Positions 12,401-24,400 of a stretch of DNA of 60,000 nt are shown one piece after another. Source of the stretch: Symsagittifera roscoffensis (taxonomy: Eukaryota; Xenacoelomorpha; Acoela; Convolutidae); assembly GCF_963678635.1 (NCBI RefSeq), contig NC_087070.1:52056750-52116749 (forward strand), read 5' to 3'. A program made the translations under genes and the position numbers. Within the stretch, counting starts at the first letter, position 1, and each line of letters begins with the position of its first letter. The notes under the pieces are model-generated. The model saw only the letters and a program-made list of their open reading frames with translations, ran no database searches and had not been told where the DNA came from.

Positions 12401-15400
12401 TCTCACAAAAACTTACTTGTGTTTCCCCTGTGTTCAATTTATACATGTATGTATTTGTGTACTGACCCTGCTGTTGTATGCGTAACAGAGTGTCTCTCCC
12501 GCCCTTTTGCCTTCGTCATAACAGGATCTGGGTCCCATGGAATTCACATTGCCCCAGTAAGTCTCCGACTGGGGGTGCTGAAGTGGATCTGAACAAGTTT
12601 TGACACTCACAAATCACATTATTATTCTAATAACGACCATTGTTGCAAAAATACGGAGAGCCGCTGTTGTACTCTAAATTACGACTTCCATGTTTTTTAA
12701 ATTGTTTTTGTGGGTTAGGTGATGTTTTGTGGCTAATACGGAATTTATCGGGCAGAACAATCGCCATCAGAATTGAATGTAGGACGTTTCGCCACTCACA
12801 TATTTCGCCGTAGATTCTTAACGACGGACGTTGTGTGTGAGATGATAGGAGCAAAAATCAAGAGGAGCGAAAGGTGCGTTAACCATCAGAATTGAATGAG
12901 ATGCGGATAACTTCTTACTCTAGTATGCAGAGGAGAAATCATGCGACACTCTTCAACGAATCAAGTGAACAATCTCCCCCCTAAATCAAATGGGGACCGG
13001 CCTATTAGCATGTGTATCGATTAGCATTGCCCATGTAAAAAAATGTAGTTTAAAGATTCGCTTTTTCACATTTTGTTTACTCAAATTTGAAATATTGAAC
13101 AGCGTGCACTCAGCCGAACTTTGTAATTGAGCGAAAGTGAAATTTCGGCTCCCCAACAAAACATGTGCCTGTCGAAATTATTTAAAAGTTAAGGCTAATT
13201 TGTTTTTTGTCTGAAAGCGCAACCTGTTAAAGCAATTAGCGAACGCTAATAGGCACAGGGGTGTTCAGTTATCGATATAGATTATATTGCAGTTTCAAAA
13301 TAGATTATCGATATTTTTGAGCTGACAAAATAAATAATCTAAATAATCTTTGGAATATTTCGAACAAAAAAAGATTATTGTTGAAAATTTTATTTTTCAA
13401 ACCAAATCGGATACAACTTTAATATCCCAGAGTTGCTTGTTTACAAAAAGGAACAATTGCGCTTCAAGGTTGACAGGCTCGAGTTTTTTACGGTAGTCGT
13501 CAAAAATCATTTTTGCTCGACTAAACAAGTAAATAGGCCCACATTCATTGGCTACGAATCCCAAGACAATAATCGAGGCAACAAGTCACAATTATTGTTA
13601 GTCAACAATAGATTATTGTAATGTTTAGCTCCAAAAAATAGATTATCGATATATATTTATTGACAATAATCTTGTATACAATAATCTTTTGAACACCCCT
13701 GAATAGGCACACATACAAATCGCTACACCCCCAAAACCAAATGGGGGGTGTCGAAACTAGCATGTGTGCCTATTATTATTCGCTAATTGCTTTGACAGAT
13801 TGTGCTTTCAGACAAAAAAAAACAAATTAGCCATAAGTTTTAAATAATTTCGACAGCCACAGGTTTTGCTGGGGAGCTGAAATTTCACATTCGCTCAATT
13901 AAGAATTCGGCTAAGTGCACGATGTTCACTATTGCTATTTTGAGTGAACAAAACTTGAACTTTACATGGGCATGCTCATAGACACACATGCTACTAGGCC
14001 GATCCCCAAATCATATTAGGGAGGTGGTCGTTCACTTGGTCAAAAGTAATATGTTTCAGCCACTCAGATTTGAGCATAGTACATGCAGGACTTGATGCTT
14101 GAATTTATCATTGAATTTTAGAGTGGGAGATTGTCCACTTTTATTCAGGGGGAGATTGTTCACATGTACGATGTACCCCCTACAAATCGTCCATTCGGGT
14201 CAAACGAGGGTGATCGCTCGACTAGCATAAAAGGGTAAGAGCTCGACTAGCATTTTGTGCTCCGTCCAAACCGAATTTCGGATCTACTTAACAATCCCCC
14301 CCCCCCATTGTACCTACTATATAATCTCTCCCCCCCCCTATTGTACCTACTAAAGAATCCCCCCCCCCTTTCTTGAAAGGGGGGGGGGGAGATTGTTAAG
14401 TAGATCCCGGATTTCTTTTTGGTGCTAACGGTCTGAACATGTCAAGTTAGGGTCCCAACGGTCTCCTCAACCAATTATATTTTGACCACACGCGGTCTGA
14501 ACATTAAATCACAAGGACCTTCCGAGCGGGAAAGTTGAACAAAGTCGAACATTTTCCGGTAACATTCAACGAGTCGGTATTACTATGATAGAATGGTCCC
14601 TCGAAAAAACAACTATGATAGACGGGTCCCGCATGCATTTCGCATGTTATAATTTAGAAAACAATTTGTGTAAAAACTTTATCCTGTAATTTTACAAGGG
14701 AGTGGGAAACTGGAAAAGAGAAAGAGTCCATTCTATTTAAACAAATCTGCAGGTGGGGGGGGGGAATGAGAAAGATTGTGAAAACTTGTTCACCTGTTCA
14801 CGCTGACACGTTTTAATGCCTTTTAAAACATGAAAAATCATTTTATATTTTCGTATAAAAAACTTCTGCTCCCGGGCGGGCTCGAACCGCCGACATCCGC
14901 ATCGCTCATACTGTCTATAAGTACGGCGCTCTAACCGACTGAGCTACGGGAGCCTGACTTCGTCAAGAGATTGGTAAACAAAATCCAAGCCAAATTGGTT
15001 CTCTCGCTACGTTAATGTTGAATTTGAAAGCAATACACAGCACAGGACAATATAACTACAGGCTGACTTAAATTATTAGAACACAAGGCTCTTTTCCCTT
15101 TTTCCCCCCCACCTCACGCCAGTTTCAACTTATTAGTGTAACGAGTGGTTTTACGAGGTTGAGTATGAAGACCAAACAAATATGTTTGTCGTGGCCTTAT
15201 TAGTCTGTATGTAAATTTTAATAACAATCGGACAATGTGGTCAACAAATTTACATGTAAAAATTTGCAGGTGGGGGGGGGGGGGGGGGGAGGAAAAAGAG
15301 CCGGACACAATTGCAAACTTGATTCATATGACGTAACTTTTCGGTTGGTTTATACTTCGGCTGGGGTACACTCGTTGCAGCTTATAACATGAAAAGTCAT

Positions 15401-18400
15401 TTTAAATAGATTTCCGTATAAAGAATTTCAGAAAAACCAAAGGTAGGAAACTGGAAAAGAGCTCGAAAGTCCCCCCCCCCCCAAAAAAGGTTCATTTGGT
15501 GAATTACCACAGCCAAAATTTATCTTCTTGAATTCTGATTGGTTGAAATTTGAGCCAACGAATTTATGGATTGATTGTTTACTGTTCAACCAGCATAAAC
15601 TCAAGCTGCAGGATAGTGACCGCCGCAGCCGCGCCAACATGTTGCGAGCTTGCCACCAAAGAGTAGGACTCTATACGAAATTTACAGCCAGTTATCGCCG
15701 CAAAGCGGCGACGCGCGCGTAGCGCGCCCACCGGCGACCTTAAACCGAGACTCGGATAATTTAGTCTTTTGACAATTGACAAGATTTGGAACTTATGCGA
15801 CTGCTTTTTTATTTTGGAACCTATGGGACTGATTTTTTATTTTGGAACCTATGAATACGCACCGGTTCATTTATACAGTGCTGATTTAAATTATCCGGAC
15901 AAAACGAACATAACTTGAATTTTCAAACGCGTTTTTCTCAAATTGGGTTAAGATTAGACAAAAAGCGAAGAGAACAAAGTTACTTAGAATTTAACCAGAA
16001 TTAATACGGTGCCATTTTGTCTCCGAAATTCTCAACAAAAATTTTACCCCAAAAATGGGTAATTTTAGTTTTTTTTCAATTAATCAAAAAATACCCTGAA
16101 ACCACTTTTTTAATGGATAAGAAAATTATAGCACAAGAAGCCTCTTACACAGCCCAACAAAGTTTAACAAGGGTTAAATCTCCAAAAATTTGCACAAATT
16201 ATTTAAAATTTATTTTAAACAGAGATTCTGCGTTTTATATAGTAAAAATCACATTTATTGACTATCGAGTGAAAATTTTTTCTCTTTTACTGTTTTTGAA
16301 GATTTAACCCTTGTTAAAATTTGTTGAGCTGCGTAAGAAAAAACTCAATGGCCCATTTTTGGGGTAAAATTTTTGTTGAGAATTTCGGAGAAAAAATTGC
16401 GCCATATTAATTCTGATGAAATTCTAAGCAACTTTTGTTCTCTTCACTTTTTGTCTTATGTTAACCCAATTTGAGAAAAACGTGTTTGAAAATTCAAGTT
16501 TTGTTCGTTTTATCCGGATAATTTAAATCAGCACTGTAGCTCCTTTGGGTCTTATGCGTTAAGCGGCCCAAAAACCAAAATTGAAGCAAAATGAAAACTA
16601 AAACTGAAACTGATCCTGATTGGCTATTATTAGCCAATCAAATTCGAGCAACTAGGTCAGCCATTTCGATTGATACTGAGAATTTCAAACAGACAGATAG
16701 TAATTGTATGTTGATTACGTGTTTTCAATTTGAAAGAAAATTTCTGACTATTTTCCTAATTTTGGGCCGTTTAACGCATAAGACCCGCTCCTTTTAGTCA
16801 ATCAAACGGTTGGGTATGGAAAACAAGGGTTCTCAAAAACTAATGGAAATTAATTTTAACAACATGAATTATACCCAAGGCTTCCGCAAAAATAATGGTA
16901 GGGGCCCATTATGGCCGTAAATAATGGAGGGAAAGGACAAAAAGTAAGGCCATTATGTATGGAACTGCCTTCGATTATGGCCATAATTTAGGGATGACGT
17001 AACCCCATTATGTAAAACAAATAGTGAGCGGTGGAATCCCTCATACGCGAAGGACCGAATGCGCGAAAATAAAAATCAGCCTATCAGATTTCAGTAATCT
17101 AAAATTTGGAAAGAAATTAAACATTTCCAGGGACTGAATATTGATATTGGCCGAATTTAACAACGACAGAAATATGCAATATTTTCAATAAAGAGCTTTG
17201 GGATAATAATCTGGCTTCAAAAATTTCGTAAGATTGAAAAATTTGTTTTGAGTTTTCATTCAAAATTATGGAACGAAAAAAACCCCATTATATGGCCACA
17301 TGTTTTGCGCAACCCCTGATTAATACCATTAATGGAAAACAAAAAAAATCCATTATTGAACAATGGAAATTAACGAAGTTTAGTCATTGGCTGGGAAGAT
17401 TGTAGAACTTCTCGTTTTTTCGTCCCAACAAACCACCCCGAGCACAAATATTCCGTTACTTTCGTTACGAGTCGGAACAATAAATCAACAGTTACGCATA
17501 TGAAAATTTTATACTTTGTAACGAATATCCCTCCTTTTGCAAAAAGGGGGAATATAGTATATAGCTAAAGAGATCTAACACATGCTTGGTTGGCGAGGGC
17601 ATTCTACGGTAGGTCACTTAGTCACTCGGGGGGGGGGGGGGGGGATGGAGATTAAACGGTTGATCCGATACAGTACCCAAAAAAGGAAGGAGTCCTAGAC
17701 CTTATTGCGGGCTCCGGCTCTTTTTCCTCCACCACCTTTTGGTGGGGGAAGGAAAAAGAGCCATACATCACCTTATTCCTTTTCTCACCAAAACATTTGA
17801 GAGGGTACTGAAATTTGCTTGGCTTATTCTAGCCAATCAGATAGAAGCAAAATAGTCTCAGTTCAAGATCTTGAAATCTTGAAAATCTTGGGGGGCGTTC
17901 AACAGTGTATACAAAGTATACAACAGTGCCGAAAATAGTAGAAAAATTTCAGAATGATTTAAACGCATTTTCTAAAGAGCTGGAAGTTACTGACGCTAAT
18001 TCAACATTCTTCAATAATGCGGTTAATTTTGAAGGAATCTAGCATTTACTCAACGTTAGCTTATGAAAAATTTGTATTATTCAATGTATTAATACTAAGA
18101 ACAACATACTAAAATCACTGGCTAATTTGGTTAAAACAAATGCAATCACTTTATTCTTCAGCAGAATTCTTGCAAGACCGACTTTTGAGCAGCTACGAAG
18201 GTAGTAATTTTTCAATGGAGGTTTTCTCTGTGTTTTTTTTTAATCTGGGTAAAACTCTGGAGCGTAATTGAAATAATTAAGAGTAGTTTACCAAACATTC
18301 TTCAATTGAGGGTAATTCGGTTAATTTAAAATTCGACTTAAAATTGTGAACAAAACAAGTGAGAAGGTACTGAAATTTGGTTGGCTTATTCCAGCCAATC

Positions 18401-21400
18401 AGATAGAAGCAAAATAGTCTCAGTTCAAGCTGTTGAAATCTTGGGGGGCGTTGAACAGTGTATACAAAGTATACAACAGTGCCGAAAATAGTAGGAAAAT
18501 TTCAGAATGATTTAAATGCATTTTCTAAAGAGCGGGAAGTTACTGACGCTAATTCAACATTCTTCAATAATGCCGTTAATTTTGAAGGAATCTAGCATTT
18601 ACTCAACGTTAGCTTATGAAAAATTTGTATTACTCAATGTATTAATGCTGAGAACAACATACTAAAAGCACTGGTTAATTTGATAAAAATAAATGCGATC
18701 ACTTTATTCTTCAGCAGACTTATTGCAGACTTTTGAGCAGCTACGAAGGTAGTCATTTTCCCCTGGAGTTTTCTTTGTGTTTTTTCTAATCTGGGTAAAA
18801 CTCTGGAGCGTAATTGAAATAATTTACAGTAGTTTACCAAACATTTTTCAATTGAGGGTAATTCGGTTAATTTAAAATTCAACTTAAAATTGTGAACAAA
18901 ACAATTTAGAGGGTACTGAAATTGGATTGGCTTATTCTAGCCAATCAGACAAAAGCAAAATAGTCTCAGTTCAAGATGTTGAAATCTTGGGGGGCGTTCA
19001 ACAGTGTATACAAAGTTATACAACAGTGCCGAAACGGTTGATCCGATACAGTACCCAAAAAAGGAAGGAGTCCTAGACCTTATTGCGGGCTCCGGCTCTT
19101 TTTCCTCCACCACCTTTTGGTGGGGGAAGGAAAAAGAGCCATACATCACCTTATTCCTTTTCTCACCAAAACATTTGAGAGGGTACTGAAATTTGCTTGG
19201 CTTATTCTAGCCAATCAGATAGAAGCAAAATAGTCTCAGTTCAAGATCTTGGAATCTTGAAAATCTTGGGGGGCGTTCAACAGTGTATACAAAGTATACA
19301 ACAGTGCCGAAAATAGTAGGAAAATTTCAGAATGATTTAAACGCATTTTCTAAAGAGCTGGAAGTTACTGACGCTAATTCAACATTCTTCAATAATGCGG
19401 TTAATTTTGAAGGAATCTAGCATTTACTCAACATTAGCTTATGAAAAATTTGTATTATTCAATGTATTAATACTAAGAACAACATACTAAAATCACTGGC
19501 TAATTTGGTTAAAACAAATGCAATCACTTTATTCTTCAGCAGAATTCTTGCAAGACCGACTTTTGAGCAGCTACGAAGGTAGTAATTTTTCAATGGAGGT
19601 TTTCTCTGTGTTTTTTTTAATCTGGGTAAAACTCTGGAGCGTAATTGAAATAATTAAGAGTAGTTTACCAAACATTCTTCAATTGAGGGTAATTCGGTTA
19701 ATTTAAAATTCGACTTAAAATTGTGAACAAAACAAGTGAGAAGGTACTGAAATTTGGTTGGCTTATTCCAGCCAATCAGATAGAAGCAAAATAGTCTCAG
19801 TTCAAGCTGTTGAAATCTTGGGGGGCGTTCAACAGTGTATACAAAGTATACAACAGTGCCGAAAATAGTAGGAAAATTTCAGAATGATTTAAATGCATTT
19901 TCTAAAGAGCGGGAAGTTACTGACGCTAATTCAACATTCTTCAATAATGCCGTTAATTTTGAAGGAATCTAGCATTTACTCAACGTTAGCTTATGAAAAA
20001 TTTGTATTACTCAATGTATTAATGCTGAGAACAACATACTAAAAGCACTGGTTAATTTGATAAAAACAAATGCGATCACTTTATTCTTCAGCAGACTTAT
20101 TGCAGACTTTTGAGCAGCTACGAAGGTAGTCATTTTCCCCTGGAGTTTTCTTTGTGTTTTTTCTAATCTGGGTAAAACTCTGGAGCGTAATTGAAATAAT
20201 TTACAGTAGTTTACCAAACATTCTTCAATTGAGGGTAATTCGGTTAATTTAAAATTCAACTTAAAATTGTGAACAAAACAATTTAGAGGGTACTGAAATT
20301 GGATTGGCTTATTCTAGCCAATCAGACAAAAGCAAAATAGTCTCAGTTCAAGATGTTGAAATCTTGGGGGGCGTTCAACAGTGTATACAAAGTTATACAA
20401 CAGTGCCGAAAAACGTAGGAAAATTTCAGAATAATTTAAACAAATTTTCTAAAGAGCGGGAAACTAATGACGCTAATTCAACGTTCTTCAGTTATGCGGT
20501 TAATTTTGAAGGAATCTAGCACTTACTCAAAGTTAGCTTATGAAAAATTTATATTATTCAATATATTAGTGCTAAGAACAATATACTAAAAGCACTGGTT
20601 AATTTGGTTAAAACAAATGCGATCACTTTCTTCTTCAGCAAACTTCTTGCAAGACCGACTTTTGAGCAGCTACGAAGGTGGTCATTTTCCCCTTGAGTTT
20701 TCTCTGTATTTTTTTTCTAATCTGGGTAAAACTCTGGAGCGTAATTGAAATAATTTACAATAGTTTACCAAACATTCTTCAATTGAGGGTAATTCGGTTA
20801 ATTTAAAACTCAACTTAAAATTGTGAACAAAACATTTGAGAGGGTACTGAAATTTGATTGGCTTATTCTAGCCAGTCAGATAGAAGCAAAATAGTCTTAG
20901 TTCAAGATCTTGAAATCTTGGGGGGCGTTCAACAGTGTAAACAAAGTATACAACAGTGCCGAAAATAGTAGGAAAATTTCAGAATGATTTAAACGCATGT
21001 TCTAAAGAGCGGGAGGTTACTGACGCTAATTCAACGTTCTTCAGTAATGCGGTTAATTTTGAAGGAATCTAGCATTTACTCAACGTTAGCTTATGAAAAA
21101 TATGTATTACTCAATGTATTAATACTGAGAACAACATACTAAAAGCACTGGTTAATTTGGTAAAAACAAATGCGATCACTTTATTCTTCAGCAGACTTCT
21201 TGCAAGACCGACTTTTGAGCAGCTACGAAGGTAGTTATTTTTCCCTGGACACTTTCTCTGTGTTTTTTTTTCTAATCTGGGTAAAACTCTGGAGCGTAAT
21301 TGAAATAAGTTACAGTAGTTTACCAAACATTCTTCAATTGAGGGTAATTCGGTCAATTTAAAATTCAACTTAAAATTGTGAACAAAACAATTTAGAGGGT

Positions 21401-24400
21401 ACTGAAATTTGATTGGGTTATTCTAGCCAATCAGATAGAAGCGAAATAGTCTCAAATCAAGATGTTGAAATCTTGGGGGGCGTTCAACAGTGTATACAAA
21501 GTATACAACAGTGCCGAAAAACGTAGGAAAATTTCAGAAAAATTAAAACGAATTTTCTAAAGAGCGGGAAGTTAATGACGCTAATTCAACGTTCTTCAGT
21601 TATGCGGTTATTTTTGAAGGAATCTAGCATTTACTCAAAGTTAGCTTATGAAAAATTTGTATTATTCAATATATTAGTACTAAGAACAATATACTAAAAG
21701 CACTAGTTAATTTGGTTAAAACAAATGCGATCACTTTCTTCTTCAGCAAACTTCTTGCAAGACCGACTTTTGAGCAGCTACGAAGGTGGTCATTTTCCCC
21801 TGGAGCTTTCTCTGTGTTTTTTTTCTAATCTGGGTAAAACTATGGAGCGTAATTGAAATAATTAAGAGTAGTTTACCAAACATTCTTCAATTGAGGGTAA
21901 TTCGGTTAATTTAAAATTCGACTTAAAATTGTGAACAAAACAAGTGAGAGGGTACTGAAATTTGGTTGGCTTATTCCAGCCAATCAGATAGAAGCAAAAT
22001 AGTCTCAGTTCAAGATGTTGAAATCTTGAGGGGCGTTCAACAGTGTATACAACAGTGCCGAAAAACTCGTCCATTCGGGTCAAACGAGGGTGATCGGTCG
22101 ACTAGAATGAAAAGGTAAAAGCTCGACTAACACTTTATGCTCCGTCCAAACCGGAGTTCTTTTTGGTCCCAACGGTCTGAACATGTCAAATTAGGGTCCA
22201 AACTTGACATGTTAATTTAAAATTCGACTTAAAATTGTGAACAAAACATTTGAGAGGGTACTGAAATTTGATTGGCTTATTCTAGCCAATCAGATAGAAA
22301 CAATATAATCTCAGTTCAAGATGTTGAAATCTTGGGGGGCGTTCAACAGTGTATACAAAGTATACAACAGTGCCGAAAAACATAGGAAAATTTCAGAATA
22401 ATTCAAACGCATTTTCTAAAGAGCGGGAAGTTACTGACGCTAATTAACAAAGAAAATCGCTCAAATTTTGGCACAAAAATGTCTGTAACTGCGAACTAAA
22501 CAATTATTTTGGCGTCAAAACATGTAAGCTGTAAGCTTTCTCGCTCAAAACCTTAAAGTGTCACTTAAGATTGTAAACGATTGCCGTTTCATTTTTTGGT
22601 TGCCGCACTCAATATATTGAAATTTGTTTAAATTTTTGGCACTTTTGAACAAAGTTTTCATTTTCTGCACTGTTGCACTTCGGCACTGTTGTACTGCCCC
22701 AAATATTGCTTTAAGGGCTGGATAAGTTAAACGGCCCGACATTTTAATAGTTAGATAAAATTAGTTCAAACTTTGTGACGAATTTGTGTTCTACTTAGCA
22801 TAAAAATTTTAGTGTTTTCGGCGATTCGGGAATGCGGCTATGTGGGTACGCACCGAAACACAGGTACCGAATAAGCAATAACACTTTTGACAACTAAATG
22901 CTACATAAATTATACATTTCAAAAATCTCGCGAACTAAGCTGAATTAGAAAACTTTTGGTGAAAAATTGTAATAACTATACTGTTTATGTAAAGCAGATG
23001 CAACTTTCCATGGGTTTCATGGGGGTCGTTAAACAGTGCCGAAACTGGAAAAAAAATAAACGCTCAACAGTCCCAAAAAAAAATCATACTTGATTAATCG
23101 TAGTTGATCGTGGTTCCACATTTAAAAGTTCACATTCTGAATAAACATGTTCTATTGCGCTCATCTTTCTGCATCCTGTAAAAACGCGGAGAGCAGCATT
23201 TTGAATTATTTGCAGTACCTTTAAAGAAGTTTTACTGGCAGTATGCAACTAAGCAGGGCTTTCATAATCTATTTAAGTCTTACTAACAAGGTAAAAGTGA
23301 CCAGTAAAGTTTCTTTGGACTGGCCCCACGAAGTCCCGGATAAAACCTTGAGGATCAATATCATGCGCGCGGCTTTTCGGTTGTTCGTCTGCAATGTTCT
23401 GCCAAATTTAGGGAGGACACCAAGTATTTTGGTAGGTTTCTCACCGGGCAGTATAGTAATTTTCATTTCAACAATCGGGTCCGTGTTGAAATCTTTAATG
23501 AAAGAAAGAAAAATGCCGGCCGAACCTTTAGGAGAAAAAACAAGAGCCCTTGGGGTAAAAAACTTGTGTAACTTAGATAACTGGGTAGGACAGATCAGGA
23601 CGTTGAAATCTTGCTGGACTGGACAAAATGCTGAAAGTCATGAGCGTAATACTGCAGTTTTACATCGGGCCAAGGTGGAAAAACCCGGATGTAAACGTTG
23701 AAAAATTTTGGGGGATAAGACTGATCCTTCAGGAACGCCTCTACAAACAATCCTAAATTTTGAAAGGGTGTCCCTGATCATAGTTTTTGATTGACGCCAT
23801 TCAGGTAGCTTGACAACCACTTAATTAGACTTTCCTCTACGCTTGTGCCATAAAGGAGATCCAGGAGGGTGCAATGGCTGACCATGTCAAAAGCTTTTGT
23901 CATAAAATAATTAAAAACCTCATATCTCAAAATCTACAGAGAATTGAGTAGCCCCATATGGAGGTAAGATTCGTAACTCCTGAAAATACTCTGAAAGCAA
24001 CCCAACTACAGGGCTAGGAATTTTAAAATTTGAAAAAAATTAATTTAGGTTATTTGAATTTTTTATGAAAAAATCACAAAAAAACGCCATATCTAAAAAA
24101 AAATGAAGATTCGATTAGTTATATCCAGAGGCACGATTCATAACCCCCGAGAAGCTGTGAACACTTTGACAAACCCCACTACAGATTTGGAGGTGCAAAT
24201 ATCGAGTTTTTGAAAAAATCAAAGAGAACGTCATATCTCGAAAACTACAGGGAGTTGAGCAATCATATTTGGAGGCAGAACTTGCAGCTCCTGGGAGTAT
24301 CCTGGGAGAGCCTTATTTTAGAGATGGGAACTTCAAATTTTTTATTTCTTAATTCTTTGGAAAATCTTGAAAAAACCATAAAAAACTTCATATCTCGAGA

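Larger units (their letters stand above)
17801..22450 (+). repeat. Tandem array of about 550-bp units with a 1378-bp higher-order repeat
   Basis: Units begin GAGGGTACTGAAATT (or GAGAAGG) near 17801, 18361, 18909, 19179, 19738, 20286, 20839, 21395, 21947 and 22253. Each holds GGCTTATTCTAGCCAATCAG, CTTGGGGGGCGTTCAACAGT, GTATACAAAGTATAC and ACAGTGCCGAAAA. Segment 17801-19178 is repeated almost identically at 19179-20556. The units at 18909 and 21947 are cut short. Short ORFs recur in the array simply because the unit recurs. It lies in UXS1 intron 6. Confidence 0.92.

Noticed and set aside
18634-21368. Recurring ORFs of 82-85 codons ([10 protein letters not shown]...) in the satellite
   Set aside because: They recur because the satellite unit recurs. 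One copy is frame-changed and nothing suggests coding selection.
17801-22450. CRISPR-like array
   Set aside because: Units are about 550 bp with no short repeat-spacer pattern, and the genome is eukaryotic.
23243-23701. 152-codon plus-strand ORF
   Set aside because: It is antisense to recognisable reverse-transcriptase sequence of the minus-strand LINE remnant.
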